Origin: Vespa crabro
Taxonomy: Eukaryota > Arthropoda > Insecta > Hymenoptera > Vespidae
NCBI RefSeq assembly: GCF_910589235.1
Contig: NC_060977.1
Span: 2,098,501-2,162,500, forward strand
Direction of reading: 5' to 3'
DNA length: 64,000 bases
The notes below the pieces were generated by a model. The model made no database searches. It saw only the letters and a program-made list of their open reading frames with translations, and was not told the origin of the DNA. The translations under genes were made by a program, and so were the position numbers. Each line of letters begins with the position of its first letter. Within the stretch, counting starts at the first letter, position 1. Shown piece after piece: positions 29,140-43,827 of the stretch.

Positions 29140-29830
29140 TCGGGAATAGTAATCGGGCGATAGTATTATAACGAAATAACGTTTGCCGGATATTCGTTTG
29201 CAAATTTTACAATATCGTTTTTATATCGCAACTATTTGAACGATACGCGTACAAATTTTTAATGGCCAAAATTGCAAATTCAAAATTATCTTACTTTTCA
29301 TCGCGAATTAAACTTACCTTAGATTGAAAATTTTCATTTTGATTTATGAAACGAAATGGATCGGGAACTATTTCAAATATCGTCTGTTAATTTTATTAAC
29401 CCAGTTTTATATCTCGATATTATATAAAATGTCCGAAGTTTAAGAATTTTTCGCGCTTCAGAATTCGGACTTCGAGTTATTTTTCATTCATCTTGAATTC
29501 AATGGAAAAATATTCAACTTAATCGAGGGGAAAAAGCATCATAACTATTTGAAATATCGTTTGCCGGATATCGTCTGGGAGTCCTATTACAATAGCTTTC
29601 ATATTGGAATAATTTTGGAAATTTTTCAAGTTCACAAATTCCGCCAGAAATTCTCGTGTTATTTTAGTTTCATCGTTTAAATAGAATTTGAATTATCAGA
29701 TCTAATCAACCAATAAAGATCGAAATATGATTTATCGGTTTGCACCAAATTCCCGAATTATTTTTGTCACTTGATATGAATTTTCGAGATTTATGAATTA
29801 CGTCGGTGATCTCCGAGTTATCTTTTTTTT
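29140..29830. repeat. Degenerate repeat block of roughly 170-200 bp period
   Basis: The phrase CGTTTGCCGGATAT occurs at about 29180 and 29569, with a weaker relative near 29378 (ATCGTCTGTTAATTTT). A second phrase of the form 'gaatt-CGG-...-TTCGAGTTAT-TTTTTCAT' recurs near 29462, 29637 and 29797. The copies are strongly diverged. Related phrases (GCGAATTTTCCACGAATTAC) also appear at about 30311. Confidence 0.4.
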
Positions 29831-31159
29831 CATTACGAAAAGAAAAAAAAAGAAAAAGAAAAAAAAAGAAAAAAGGAATAAAAAGGACAAAAGGAAAGAT
29901 AAAAAACGATTTGACAAACATCTGTCAGAATTAAACGTCCGAGTTATGAGTGGAAGGGAATGGGAAGGAAACGGAGGATATGGTGGAGGAGGAGGAGGAG
30001 GAGGAGAAGGAAGTCAAAAAATGAAAAAGGCAAAGTGAGAGATAAGCATCAGAAAGTGGACAGGTGAAAAAAAAACAAAACAAAACAAAAAGAAAAAGAA
30101 AAAAGAAAAGAAGTGGGGGAAATATTTCTTAATTTCGCGCTCGGCCGAATAACGTGGAAAAAGAGGAATGAAAAGAGCGATGAGAGTTCGCCGAAAAGGT
30201 TCGTCCTGCGTGTCACGCTTCCTGCCGGGCGTCACGCTAAAATAGAAATAATAAAAGCCACGCGTCTGACGGTATTTCACGCGTACTCGTAGACCGCGAA
30301 ATTGTTTTGCGCGAATTTTCCACGAATTACGGTGTTATCGCGGAAGGAAGAAAGAAATTGAAACGCAAGGTGTATATAACGATTAAACAATTAACTATAC
30401 GAGACTTTTCCTCATTCTTTTTCTCGCTTTTAACGGGAACAAAATTATTGTCGATCGATAAGATATACCACTCGAGTTATTATTATTATTTTCCCTTCAT
30501 TTTTTTTTTTTTTAGATTTCTCTTATTTTTTTTTTTTTTCTTTTTTTCTGTCATACGAAACAAACAGAGAGAAGCATCGAAATGAACGTGAAATGTATCG
30601 TTAAGTTTTCTCAAACGTGACATCAATCGTCGACAAGTTAAAATACGAAGCCGTCATTATATTATTACATTTATTAGCATTATAATTATTAATTTTATTC
30701 TTGACTATATATGTATTATACAATATCATCTGTCAGTTACGTCAAAGTCAGCTGGGATCATTCCATAAACACGTTAATGTATGGACAAAGGGGTATATGA
30801 TATTTCGGGAATACGATGCATTAGAAATGCCACTTGTTTCATAAATAATCGTATAATGTCACTCGTCATATGTATGACATGAATATTATCGTACGTTGAT
30901 CGTATTTATTGTTATAATCGTATCGAATATAACGACCATGAGATTTTCTCTTTCTATCTCTCTCTCTCTCTCTCTCTCGTGAAATTGTAATCCAATAAAA
31001 AAATCATTAGCCAATGGAAATGACGTATTTGATAGAACGATGCCCGCATGTATGTATGTATATCGTCTCGTTTGTTATACGATTTTAGTTAAAATGAAAT
31101 ATTTGGCGAAAATATATCGAATTTTTTGTTAATAACTCTTAAAGAAAAAAGATATATAT

Positions 31160-31205
<46 letters not shown>

Positions 31206-33660
31206 CAAAAAGAGGAAGAGAAAGAGAAAGAGTGTGAGAGAGAAAGAAAGATAGGATAAATCGTTACATATAAATTCCATCAGAAAATTTGTGTAATCTC
31301 GCATGCTTTCGAGAGTGGCCACGACGACGAGGTACGCCGTTCGACGGAACACACGATTGCTTTCGGACGTCCTGTTAAATATTTAAAAGGATTCCTGACC
31401 GGAAACGAATCGCTTATACCACCGGAATCGTTGCCATTGTTTTGATAAAATTTATAAAATAATACATTTCTTTAATTCGCGTGAGCATTTTACAATTGGC
31501 GAAAGCATGCTCTTGTAACATCATAAATTAATTACTAATTTCATACTCGAGATAATAGTTTCATTTTCTAAATTATATAAGATCAATTTGATTCTATTCT
31601 TTCTCGATATCTTCTTCGTCATTCTCTATCTTTTTCTTTATCTTCTTCTTCTGCTGTTTTGTTTCCTTTTTTTTTTTTTTTTTTTTTCAATATCAACAAA
31701 TTGTAATTGACAATTTACGTTTGTAATTACACGAATATCGATACAGCAATAGATTTCTTTTTGCTAATATAGTAATACAGAAAAAAAAAATCCGTCCGTT
31801 GTTTTTACGAAAAATTTCGTAATTTTAATATGTTATTTATTTATTTATTTATTTACTTTTTTTTTTCTCTTCTTATATTAACTATTTGCATTGGCTTTGA
31901 TTGATAACTGATCATAGAAATATACATTTCAATTTATTTCTCTCAAATTTATTATTGTTTTTTGGATGACGAGTTAATGAAAAATAAATAAATATATATG
32001 TATATATATATATATATTTATTTACATAGACACACACATACACATATATATATTTGATAATTATAAATCAAGTATTAAAAACAATTGTAATAGTTCTTTA
32101 ATGGGCAAAGCGAAACACGAAAGCAAATTTTGGTCTATCTTATCTCATCATATACGAGAGAAGATTTCAAAGACGCTAACCGCATTGCCGTTTAACGAGC
32201 AAGGTCATCTTTCTTCTCTTTCTCGTTGAAGGTTTTGAAAATACCGCTCGAGGTCTCAGAGCGGAATTGAAAACCACCGTTGGTCTGGGGCACTATGTTT
32301 ACTTTGAAAACTCTCACGTATGTATTCGTTCGAAACGAATGGTTCTCGTGTCGGGTTTACGAACGGTTTGGTCCAGCTAACCGCAGACTCGTGCTCAATG
32401 TAACGCGCGTGCCTTTCCTGAATCTACAGGAAAAAAAAAAAAAGAAAAGAAAGAAAAGAAAGAAAGAAAGAAAAAAAAGAAAAAAAAATAGATGCTTACG
32501 AGCTTTTAATCTAATTTCAATCTCATACGATTATTTTAGCCTTAACTATTAATCCTTAATTGGATTGACTTATTAGCAAGTTTTGTTTGTTTGTTTTTGT
32601 TTTTTCTTTTCTTTTTTTTCTTTTTCTTTTTTTTTTTTTTACGATTTAATCGTAAAATAATCGTACGGATAGGTGTAAAAATTTTTGATTTTCACAATTG
32701 ATCCCCTTTAGAGATGTTCTTATTTAATTGATCGTAATAATTAAAGCTATTCGTTTGTCCTACAGATTAATATATCTTGAATTTTATAAATATATTTTGT
32801 CGAATTATATTTATCTTAAGATATCTCGTGTCTCGTATTGATCACGACGAGATTTCTAATCGAGTTAAAAGAATCTCGAAATAAACGATAGAAAAGTATG
32901 GGTCTTTTCTAAAAAAAAAAAAAAAAAAAAAAAAAATAAAAAAAAAAAAAAATAAAAAGAAAATAAAAAATAAAAAAAATGATAAACCTATTGAGAATCA
33001 TAAAGATTAGAATAAGGAATCTTCAATGATATTCTTGATCACGTGATTTCTAAAAGATATCTGATAAATCAAAATGTTCGATTAGAATAACACATTTCTT
33101 AGAAACTTAGAAATACACGATATATCTATCTTGATATTCTCGTTTCTCTGTACACTGACAGTTGTTTTTCTTTCATTAAAGATAAAACGTAGCGTAAGAA
33201 GATCACTCAACGATGATCGAATTATTTCTACTTGTCGAATAGCAAATAAAGAGGATTTCGAAAGAAAATCGTTCGTACTTTTCTCTCTCTCTCTCACTCA
33301 CTCACTCTCTCTCTCTCTCTCTCTCTCTCTTTCTACTTCCAATTATCGATTAAATCGTTTAAAAATTTACTACGAAGAAACGTACGGCAAGAAGAGTATA
33401 CTACGATCGTCAAATGAAACACAAAAATAGAAATAGAAAACAAAACGAAAGAGGAGAGATCGATGTGTATGTATACTCCCGGAACAAACTGATACCGCAC
33501 GTGTGTTTATCTTTAATTTCTCAAGGACAATTTAGAATTTCCAAACGTATATAAATAGTACATAAAGGTCACGACGAAGGAAGAATAAGAAGAAGAAGAT
33601 ATCTGTTATTAAACAATATCGTACTTTTTTTTTAATCATTTATTATATGTAAAGGGAACG

Positions 33661-33725
<65 letters not shown>

Positions 33726-34778
33726 TAAATGACAAGTGATAATATGTATATTTAAAAATTAAACATTGTCGTTGGAATTTCCGGTATGTTGTTGATTAGT
33801 CGACTCGTTTATCCTTCTTTATCTTCTTTACACGTTATCCGAACGAAGAGAGTGGAAGGACCATAGTACTCAGGCCATATCGATCGTCTAGAGAGCTTTG
33901 GTGCTTTAGTTTGAAAGCGTTCACGACAAAAAAGGTCTGACTATGGAAAGGGTGCAGTGTATGGTTAGTTCTTTCTCTCTCTCTCTCTCTTTCTCTCTCT
34001 TTCTCTTTTGCTGTCTCTCTCTCTCTCTCTCTCTCTTTCTGTCGGAGAGACCAGCTAATGTCACGTTAGAAACGCCTCGCGTGTGATTTACAGAGAATCC
34101 CTTTGTTTGACCCTCGCTCTTCCCCCCGTCACCCACCACTTCTACTCATTTCCCTTGGCTATTCTTCTCCCTTTGACTACTCCATTCTTTCTCTTTCAAA
34201 CCCTGTTTAGAGTTTTCGAGCTCTTTTCGTTCGACGTAAAGTATCATGTTAAAATTTTCAACAAGATTCGGAAATCAAATTGAACGATTATCAATCATTA
34301 AACGTTTCTACACAAACATTTTCTTTTTTTTTTCCCTCTCCCCCCCCCTCCCCACTTTATTCCTAATTCCTATTTTTATTTTTATTCATTTTAGTTTTTC
34401 TTTTTTCTTTTTCTTCTTCATTTATCTATTCGATAAGTAGTAATCATAAAAGGAGCAACAAAGTGAATCAAGTTATACGGTACGGTAAGGGGATCGTGGA
34501 GAGGGCGGGAGGGTGGGAAGGAAAGGCGAGGGGTGGAAGTAAGAAGAAAGATGAGAAAGGATTAAGAGATCCATTACATTTAGAGAGTTCGTACTACTAA
34601 TTCGCTTTTGAATTCATGTCGTGTTCATCGAGTTCTCTCTGTTCGTATATAACGTTGGAAAATTTAGATGGAATATAGACACCGTCACTATTGCAGTTAA
34701 TTCACGATGTACATATAAGCAAAGAGATATAAACCCGTACAGACAGGTCTCTGCGAATTCGAAAGTTTATCGGCTCTA

Positions 34779-34828
<50 letters not shown>

Positions 34829-35058
34829 TTCTCCCTGTATCTCTCCCTTTCTAAAGTTTCAAATAACTCGTAGTTTATATCGAGTGTTTCGAGTCGATGG
34901 TCTACCCTCTGTATAAGCTATTAATACATTCCTGTTGCTCCCTTCAATTTAACAATAACATAATGTTTATTATTACAAAATCACTCTTTTATTTTATTCA
35001 TTTATCTCATGAACTTTATCGAGACGATTTTAATCTCACCCTTTTATTTTCATTACAG
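29831..35058. other. Region immediately upstream of the first coding Dpr exon
   Basis: No coding exon seen. CT tracts at 33282-33331, 33973-34040 and 34783-34825, GA at 33685-33720, and poly-T. An upstream noncoding exon of the Dpr transcript may lie here or further 5', but no donor can be chosen with confidence. The intron ends with the acceptor at 35058. Confidence 0.55.
31162..31202. repeat. Poly-T run of 41
   Basis: The longest homopolymer I counted; others at 15288-15321 (34 T) and 23520-23548 (A). No target-site duplication or upstream coding remnant shows that it is a retrotransposon tail. Confidence 0.9.
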
Positions 35059-35163
35059 TCGCTGGCTGATATTAAACGTACGATTTCAAATTGGAGAAGA
35101 TCATCATGAAAACCTTATTGATCCTGGTCGGTCTTCTACTCGAAATACATCTTTATTTTACAG
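35059..35163 (+). CDS. dpr: Dpr exon with 47-nt 5'UTR and signal peptide
   Basis: A strong acceptor (pyrimidine-rich tract ending CATTACAG at 35051-35058) precedes the exon, so transcription begins at an upstream noncoding exon. The exon part of the 5'UTR, 35059-35105, has no ATG and has in-frame stops at 35067 (TGA) and 35073 (TAA), which makes ATG 35106 the only start; it has A at -3. The coding part reads MKTLLILVGLLLEIHLYFT, a basic residue followed by a hydrophobic core as in a secretory signal. The donor is ACAG|GTATGT at 35163/35164. The exon ends in phase 1. Confidence 0.85.
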
Positions 35164-35366
35164 GTATGTAAAAGACACACAGAAAAAAAAAAAAGATACT
35201 ATTATATAAATAATATTATATTATAATTTCTTGCTGTTCATTTTTTTCTCTATTCATATATATATATGATTCAATTTTAATTAAAACGCGAAACATTCGA
35301 TAATAATTGCTGTAAATTGTTTATTATCTCTCGTCCTCTATCACACACACACACACACACACACAT

Positions 35367-35397
<31 letters not shown>

Positions 35398-35734
35398 CAT
35401 AATTAATGTTAAGCCGTCAGAAATGATAATAAAATAAGAAAGGAGCAAAAAAAAAAGTAAGAAATGATTGAAAAATTCAATTGTTATTATATAATTGACG
35501 TTATATTATTTAAATGAAAAATCAATCAGTACGTATCGATGATGAAAATTGATCTTCCTTATTTGTATAAATCGCTAATTTGATATGCACACACGCACGC
35601 CAATACACTTTCTTAATTCTCTGCTTTAATACTATAGAGATGGCTGACAAGTAATTTCCGGTTATCATGTTGCCGAGAACCACGAGAACTTTTACCTCGT
35701 TAGCGAGATGGAAATTCGTAGAGGGCACATAAAG

Positions 35735-35782
<48 letters not shown>

Positions 35783-36083
35783 TCTCTCTCTCTCTCTCTC
35801 TTTTTTCTAGCACGTACGTGGACATGAGTAGATTAGATCGGATTAGATTTCTTCCCGATATTTTTTTCGTTCCTTCATTTTTCCTTTTCCTTTTTCTTTT
35901 CTTTTTTTTACGAGTATCTTCCCGCTTTACAAATTTTCTTTGTTCGAAAATATTACTATTTACGATGGTAACGTAGTTCGAAATCAAAACGTAGCATCCT
36001 CTTTTTATTTTTCTCTACTCTCTTCCCACACTTTTTTTCTTTTCTTTTTTCTCTCCTCGATTATTTTTCTATAATATATTTTT

Positions 36084-36122
<39 letters not shown>

Positions 36123-36522
36123 CTTTTTAATTCTTTTTTCTCGTTTTCCTTTTCTTTACTTTTTCCTTTTTTTTTCTTTTCTTTTCTTTATTTTTTTTTT
36201 TTTTTTTTTTGATAGAAATAAAATCCTTAAAATTCTTCAAATTTAGGTCAACACAGTGTCCGACCATCGTCGTCGTCGTCGTCGTCGTTGTCGTCGGCTA
36301 GCCTTCGATCTAATTAAAAATTTAATTAAACGAATGCCGGTCGCTATTTTACGCGACCGTTTTACGGTTCACGAATCGAACGAACTTTTCGAAGTTACTC
36401 GAGATTAATCTTGCATTCGGTTCGAACGCTAATCGACTGGAGGTTCCAATTTTGAGAATCCGACTAAAGGCGTATCCACGTCCGAATCCATTGGCTATTT
36501 TTTCTTTTTTTCTTGTTGTTTT

Positions 36523-36593
<71 letters not shown>

Positions 36594-36859
36594 AGCTTTT
36601 TTTTTCTCCCCGAGAAAGAGGAATTTCGAATTATTTATACGTTCGTTCATTCCATCATTTTCTTTTTTCTTTTCGTTTTTAAACAGATAATAACAATCTA
36701 ATGACAGAAACAAATCGGATTAATGTAATCCGATTCATTTAATTAATCGATTTATTTCAAGCAGATTTATTTCTATTTCCTTTGTCGAATTTTTTCAACG
36801 ATGCTGCGAAATACGGCTCGTTCTTTTTGAGATTAAAAGCGATAACAACGATATTTTTT

Positions 36860-36905
<46 letters not shown>

Positions 36906-37073
36906 AAAAAATATGTAGGTAAAATTTTTATTTAAATGACGTATATTTAAATACTTCATTCGTATCAAAGCGAGATTTAACGTAGCATTAATTGTTAGTG
37001 AAAACGTCGGGTTAATTAGGGAAGTTGAAGTTTTTGCAAACATCTCGCCTCTACCTCCCTCTTTGTCTCTGTC

Positions 37074-37117
<44 letters not shown>

Positions 37118-38107
37118 TCTTCTCTGTCTCTATTTCTCAAGCGGCAAAATATATAATTCGATCATCATACATGAAATATTTAGAAATGTAAAAAACTTAT
37201 TACTTTCTAATTGGCAGATTTCGGGTATATGTTGATGATTAAAAATAAACGAAGCAGGACAAATGAGAAGGGAAGATAGTTTATTTTTATAAAGAGGGTT
37301 CGAATTAATTCAGTTTTCTTTATTAGGCTTTAGCTCTACTACTATTTTGTGTGAACGAGGGAATGAGAGAAGGGTCGTTCGAAGGTCGAATTTTGTTCCG
37401 AGAAAAGACATAGAGAGAGAGAGAGAGAGAGAAAGACAGAAGTGAAACAGAGGATGCAGGGCCGAGGGGAAAAGAGGAGAGTTTCTAGTTGAATCTCCAC
37501 GGAAATTCAGCTTCGGGAGTACTTGGTACCCTGGCAAACGTAGCGGGCAGACCCTCGTAATTGCTGTGACTAAGTTATTCACTTAAGCCACTTAGACTAT
37601 AGCCCGGTTATGCGTTATCGTCGCGATGCTACCGGCATTAATCTCAAAGTGAGACGGTCGCTCTCGCTTTCATCGCATTGCATCGTATCGCGTCGTTAGA
37701 TTACTCTTTCTCTTTTGTCCCCATAATATTGGTGTGGCCCTATCATGAAAATTAAGATCTTAATATTACGGATGTGTGAATATGTAACATATATATATAT
37801 GTACATATGTACATATATATAGGTATGCATGTATATCTTCTTTTGTTACAGACTATATATATATATATATATATATATGTTTATTGTTATTAGATATTCT
37901 TATCAGCCAATTGAAAAGCATTCAGATCGTTTCAATATTATTACGTAGATTTTATTTCCTGAATTTAAAAGATAAAAAATATTTCAAGAACGTTGTTAAG
38001 AACATTTACAAAAGATATTCGTCGTGTATATATTTCATACAATTGTATTATATACATTATCGAATAACGTGTAAAAAAATGTTATTATATGAATGTTTTT
38101 TATTTAT

Positions 38108-38149
<42 letters not shown>

Positions 38150-38453
38150 CTTTTTTGTTCCTTTGACGACAGAGAAATAGAATGTTAAGAGTGTTACGTG
38201 CAATGTAAGAGAGTCAAATTCGTTTGATTATTTCAGAGAGTCATGCGAAGCATCAACAAGAGTCGAGCTCTAAAAATATAGTCGAGCCGTTAAATGGTCT
38301 CGAAGGTAAAGGAGATGACATCCTCGAAGGACCAATCAGCGAGGTCGTTGCTCAAAGCGGAGGCAAGGCCGTCTTACCTTGCAAAATCACCGATCCTGGA
38401 GCTGGAACGGTAAGGGACTTGTTATTCCTCCATCGTTTCTTCTCCTTTCTTTT

Positions 38454-38501
<48 letters not shown>

Positions 38502-38530
38502 TTTTCTACTTTGTTTTTTTTTCTTTCTCT

Positions 38531-38594
<64 letters not shown>

Positions 38595-38807
38595 ATACAT
38601 ATTTTCGTGAAACTTCGTTCAAATTAAGGTTTTCTAGGTCGGCGAAAAAACTTTCGATACTGCAGCTATCTCTCGTCACTCTTCCAATGGTATTTCCAAT
38701 TTTCATTTCTCTCGACTCCAGCTATTCCAACGATTTTCACTTAATATCCGTTTCCATGCAGCCGTGATCGTTGGGACGCGATGAAAATCGACGAAATTGT
38801 ATGAGAC

Positions 38808-38845
<38 letters not shown>

Positions 38846-39415
38846 ACATATATATGTATATATATATATATATATATATGATAAGTGCGTGTGGGTGTGC
38901 GTGTGTGTACGACGAAGAGAAAAAGAAAAGAGAGAAGGTACATTCGTCAAATTTTACGAGAATGTGAATTTTTCGTTCTTTCCTCTAAAAAAAAAAATTA
39001 TACGAAACATCCGCTTTCAATAAATTTTAAGGTAAATCCTTTGTTAGAGCGACAAAAATGTCGAGTGAGTTCCCTCGTTAAGCCGTACGGCAAAGTTTCT
39101 AAATTTTTATCAACCAACCTAGTACATACCATATATATATATATATATATACCTACTTCTATTTCGTTCGTTGAGCCTTGTCGGAGCAAAAAAGAAAGAA
39201 GAAATTAAAAAAAAAAAAAAAAAAGAAAAAAGAAAAAAGAAAAAAAAAAGAAAGAAAGAAAGAAAGGAAAAAAATAAAAATGAACGCTTTTTCTCCATAG
39301 TAACGAGAGTAAATTGCAATGCGTTCGTTGCTCGTTGGTGTACAATATATCGAAGGTTTTTCCTAATGTTTCGGAACAAAAAGCACGACGTTATAGCAGA
39401 CGACCGAAAATACAA

Positions 39416-39453
<38 letters not shown>

Positions 39454-40344
39454 GTATACCAATATACATGTATGTTCTTCTATTGTCTAATTGTGTATTG
39501 TATGTTTGCTACCTAACTATTTCTCCCTTCCTCTCTATCTCTATCTCTCTCGTGTCGTTTAATAATTCTCCGTTAGATATTTGCTAGGACGAAATAAAAT
39601 TGTCCTAATAGTTTAGTCCTAACACATGGATGCCTAATCGTCCTACAATTTCACGAACATACATATCTATCTCTTTATATCTCTTGATAAGATAATTTGT
39701 TCTATTTCTTTTTTTTTTTTTCTTTTTTTTCTTTGTACTATTACGAACGTCCACGTGTTAATCTCACGATGAAATCGTTAATTTCTCTATACGTATTCTC
39801 TACACATTCTCATTTGTACTTCTTTGTTACGAATAGAGCTCTTTACGATTGATTATCTACGTAATGCATTACGACTTCTTGAATCTTTAATTGGATTCAC
39901 AAGCTCTCCATCCCGCCTCCCCATTCCTCCCCAACCCCTTCCTTTTCTCAAACCCCCCACGGTAACACACTTGACTTTAGATTCTAGTAACATTAACGTT
40001 GTTGGATTTATCGCGGTAACGCAGTGCGAAAAAGCGAACAGCGTTATTGCCGCCTCGATAACGAATGGCTCTCTCGCGAGTGGCTTCCGCTAATTTTCTT
40101 CATTCCCCCTCGTATTCTCCAACCACCCCACCCCCTCCGGCCCTTTTAACTTTCAGATAAATTGCTCGCCACCACTCTTACTACCTCCTTCCTTTCCTTC
40201 CCTTTCTTTTTCTCCATCCTTTCTTCTCCTTTTTCTCTTTCCTCCTTTTCCTCTTCATTCTTTTCTTCCTTTTTATCTCATTTTGTTAAAGGCGTGACTG
40301 TCGAGATATTTCACATCGACGAATTACAGTCGAACGTTGTAATT

Positions 40345-40406
<62 letters not shown>

Positions 40407-40756
40407 TCTCTTTCTCCTTCTCTATGTCTCTCTTTCGTGGACGTTCTTCTCTTTCAAGGGAATACCGCTTGTTGAGTTATCCAAATTTTCACTGACTATA
40501 ATTGACATAACTAATAACAATTTACACGTTCTATATATATTTTGGAGTAATGAAGAGTAAATTTAGTCGACGAAAAAAAAGTTTCAAATCAAAATCGATA
40601 TCTTTCAGAAAGATAAGAACATTCCTTCGTAATTTTTAGTCTACCTTTCGATATCGTTCTTGGATTTGACATCTCAAATCTAAACCACGAGGAAGTTCGG
40701 AATATTTTTCCAAGGCGAGGTGTTAAACCGATACTCTGTGTGAGTGTGTACCTCTT

Positions 40757-40791
<35 letters not shown>

Positions 40792-40874
40792 TTTTATGTA
40801 TACCGTGACTCGTTTCTTTTTCCTGGGAAAAAAGACGAAAGGAGATGAAAATCTAGGTTACGTACATACATATT

Positions 40875-40927
<53 letters not shown>

Positions 40928-41258
40928 TTCTTTCTCTCTCTTTGTCACTCTTTCTTTCTTTCTTTCTTTCCTTTTCTCTTTATCTTTCTCTTTTTCTTTC
41001 TCTCTTTATTTTTCTCTTTTACTTTCTCTCTTTATCTTTTCGACTCGCATCGAGACAAGTGGTAATCTTTCGCTTCGATACATAATTTTAACGAATTTCC
41101 AAATTTTATTCATTGATTTATTAATAATAGTTTGTTAAAATCTGAATGAAACTAATAGACAATTGCTATTTTCAGATGACCGTAATTTGTTATACTTTTA
41201 TCATTTTTCTTTTTTGTTTTTTCTTTTTTCTTTTCGTCTCTTTTTACTTTTTTTTCTC

Positions 41259-41312
<54 letters not shown>

Positions 41313-41681
41313 TCAAAAGAAATCTCTTCAGATGGAACTCTCAAAATGTTCACTCTACTGTATTCTCTCAAAGATTCATATACGTAAAAGTAGAAAATAT
41401 TGTGTATGTGTGTGCGTGTGTATGTTTGTCTATATGTATATATATATATATGTCTATAAGAATCAGAAGGTTGAGTGAAATCGCAATCGGAAAAACGATA
41501 GTCCGATATTTCACCATGTTATTTGTAAAAGGTATATCTCGTTCGTACACTATTGTAAACTTACGAAAATACACCTGCAATTGCATTTTTGTATCGAGTG
41601 ATACTTACAAATATCGGAAGTTCAAAGCTCTTTAAAATATATCGAGCTTCGTTCTGTTTTTTTTTTTTTATTTTCTTTTCA

Positions 41682-41731
<50 letters not shown>

Positions 41732-42124
41732 TCCCTTTTTTTTTTCTTCGTCGTTCTCGCGACTCGAAACTTCGTAATCCATTTAACGAAAGAATTGATC
41801 ACGTACTCTCCTTTTAAGAATTTCTTTTTTTTTTTTCTCTTCCTTCCTCCTCCTCCTCCTCTCTATCTTTCCGTCTTTCTTTCTTTTTCCTTTTCTTTTC
41901 TTTTCTTTTCTTTTCTTTTTTCTCCGTCACCTCTTTCGAAATATTACGTGGCTGTGTACGTTCCGTCGTTCTAAACTCACGCGAAACCGATTTCGTCTCG
42001 CATCAAAAAGCGCACACACAGTTCGAGGACATGAATAAAAGATGAATTCGTCCGTGTCTCCTCTCTCGGCCGTTCGCGCGACTAACCAAAGACGAAAAGC
42101 TGCGAGGGGCGTTTCCATTCTCTT

Positions 42125-42181
<57 letters not shown>

Positions 42182-42708
42182 ACGTACCAACATGGAGGAA
42201 AAGAATGAGAGAAAAATCGAACGAAGAGGAAAGAGATTCCGGTCAATGTTCTCAACTCGCCAACGCGACGACAATGTCGAAACTCTTTCAAGTCGCATTA
42301 CCAGCCCTCCACTCAACCCCCCTCCCCCCCACCACCACCACCACCCCCCGCCACCCATCACCTTCATCTTTCTTTCTCTCTCTTTCTCACCCTATTGCAT
42401 TTTTGAAACTCTCGTTTGTCCGAACAAACTTTTTCCCTTTTCGCAACACCGCACATATAACAACCTAACATCGGCCACCATTCGATCGAATTTTAATATC
42501 CTGAAAGATATAAAAACGATATATAAGTTTAACACTTAATCGAACTTATTGAACTTTTAGATTTGAGTCATTTTGAAAGTTTTTTTTCTTCTTTTTTTTT
42601 TTTTATTACCTGAGGCTATATAGAAATTAGTAATAACGTTAAATGGCTTATCTTGGACAAGATCGATACAATAATACGTAATGTGAAATTAGTTTTTAAT
42701 GGAGGGAG

Positions 42709-42780
<72 letters not shown>

Positions 42781-43781
42781 AAGATAGAAAAGACAGAAAA
42801 GGAAATGTATTTTAATTTATCTGTCAATTCGAAATTTCAAATTTCATATTTAAAATAATAGAGATTATAAATATTATTTATATTTGTTAACAATTTATCT
42901 TGTAGCTTGATCGGTGGTATTAATTCATATCTTAATTGATTTCACTCATTCATGATTGATTTCTCGAATTAATTGAAATATAGAGAAACAAACGCAAATT
43001 TATAATTGTAAATATTTTTGAATGATTTATATTATAGGTTTCAATGAATATATAAAATGTATGTGGTTTAAATCGTATCGTTATTTTCAGATATGATTTA
43101 GTCAAAATGACAAGATGTAGATAAGAAATAGATAAAACATTGGAAAAATTTATTGTAAAAATAAATTTTTCGTATAATATTTTTAACAAGATTCGAATCT
43201 TGTAAAATTTTTATGAGATATCAATTTCTTTTAATATTTACGAGAACGTTCAAAGGAAATGTAAAGATTCGATTTAGTTCAAGAATAATTTCGTTCGATC
43301 GACCGTGACGACAAGTGAAGATTGAAAGTCGAAGAACAAATTAAGCCAGTTATGAGAATAATCGAGATCATTCAACGGGATATAATAATTTCGAGGATTA
43401 TTGGAAAAGCTTCGACGATTTTCATCGATTTCACGCTGGATACTTACGAAAGTCTGGTAGAAACTTTTGACACTCGAGCAGTTTTATAACAAAGTTACTG
43501 TAACTAATTGTCGTCCTTCGAAAGAACCGCACGTCAAGTGATAGTCTTTCTCGAATTTTCGAGTGATTCTTGGGAAAGTCGACCATTTATTTTGGGGGGA
43601 AAAGAAAAAGAAAAATGGAAAAAACAAAAACAAAACAAAACAAAAATATGGAATAGAGGATATCTCGTTGAAAGGAAACGTTGGCGAGTCACGCCATAGA
43701 AAATATAAGAGTATTCTATATTAAGTTAAGTTCGTGACACTTCTCCGTTCATATTTATGTATAAAAGAAACATATCGATAA

Positions 43782-43827
<46 letters not shown>

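Larger units (their letters stand above)
35164..38236 (+). other. Dpr intron 1 (3,073 bp)
   Basis: GTATGT...TTTCAG. It holds a CA/TA repeat (35341-35398), CT tracts (35739-35800, 36526-36586, 37079-37110), a perfect 64-nt palindrome (36851-36914), a CGTCG triplet run (36270-36296) and a non-repetitive stretch 36297-36490 containing paired TAATTA sites. No coding signal. Confidence 0.8.
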
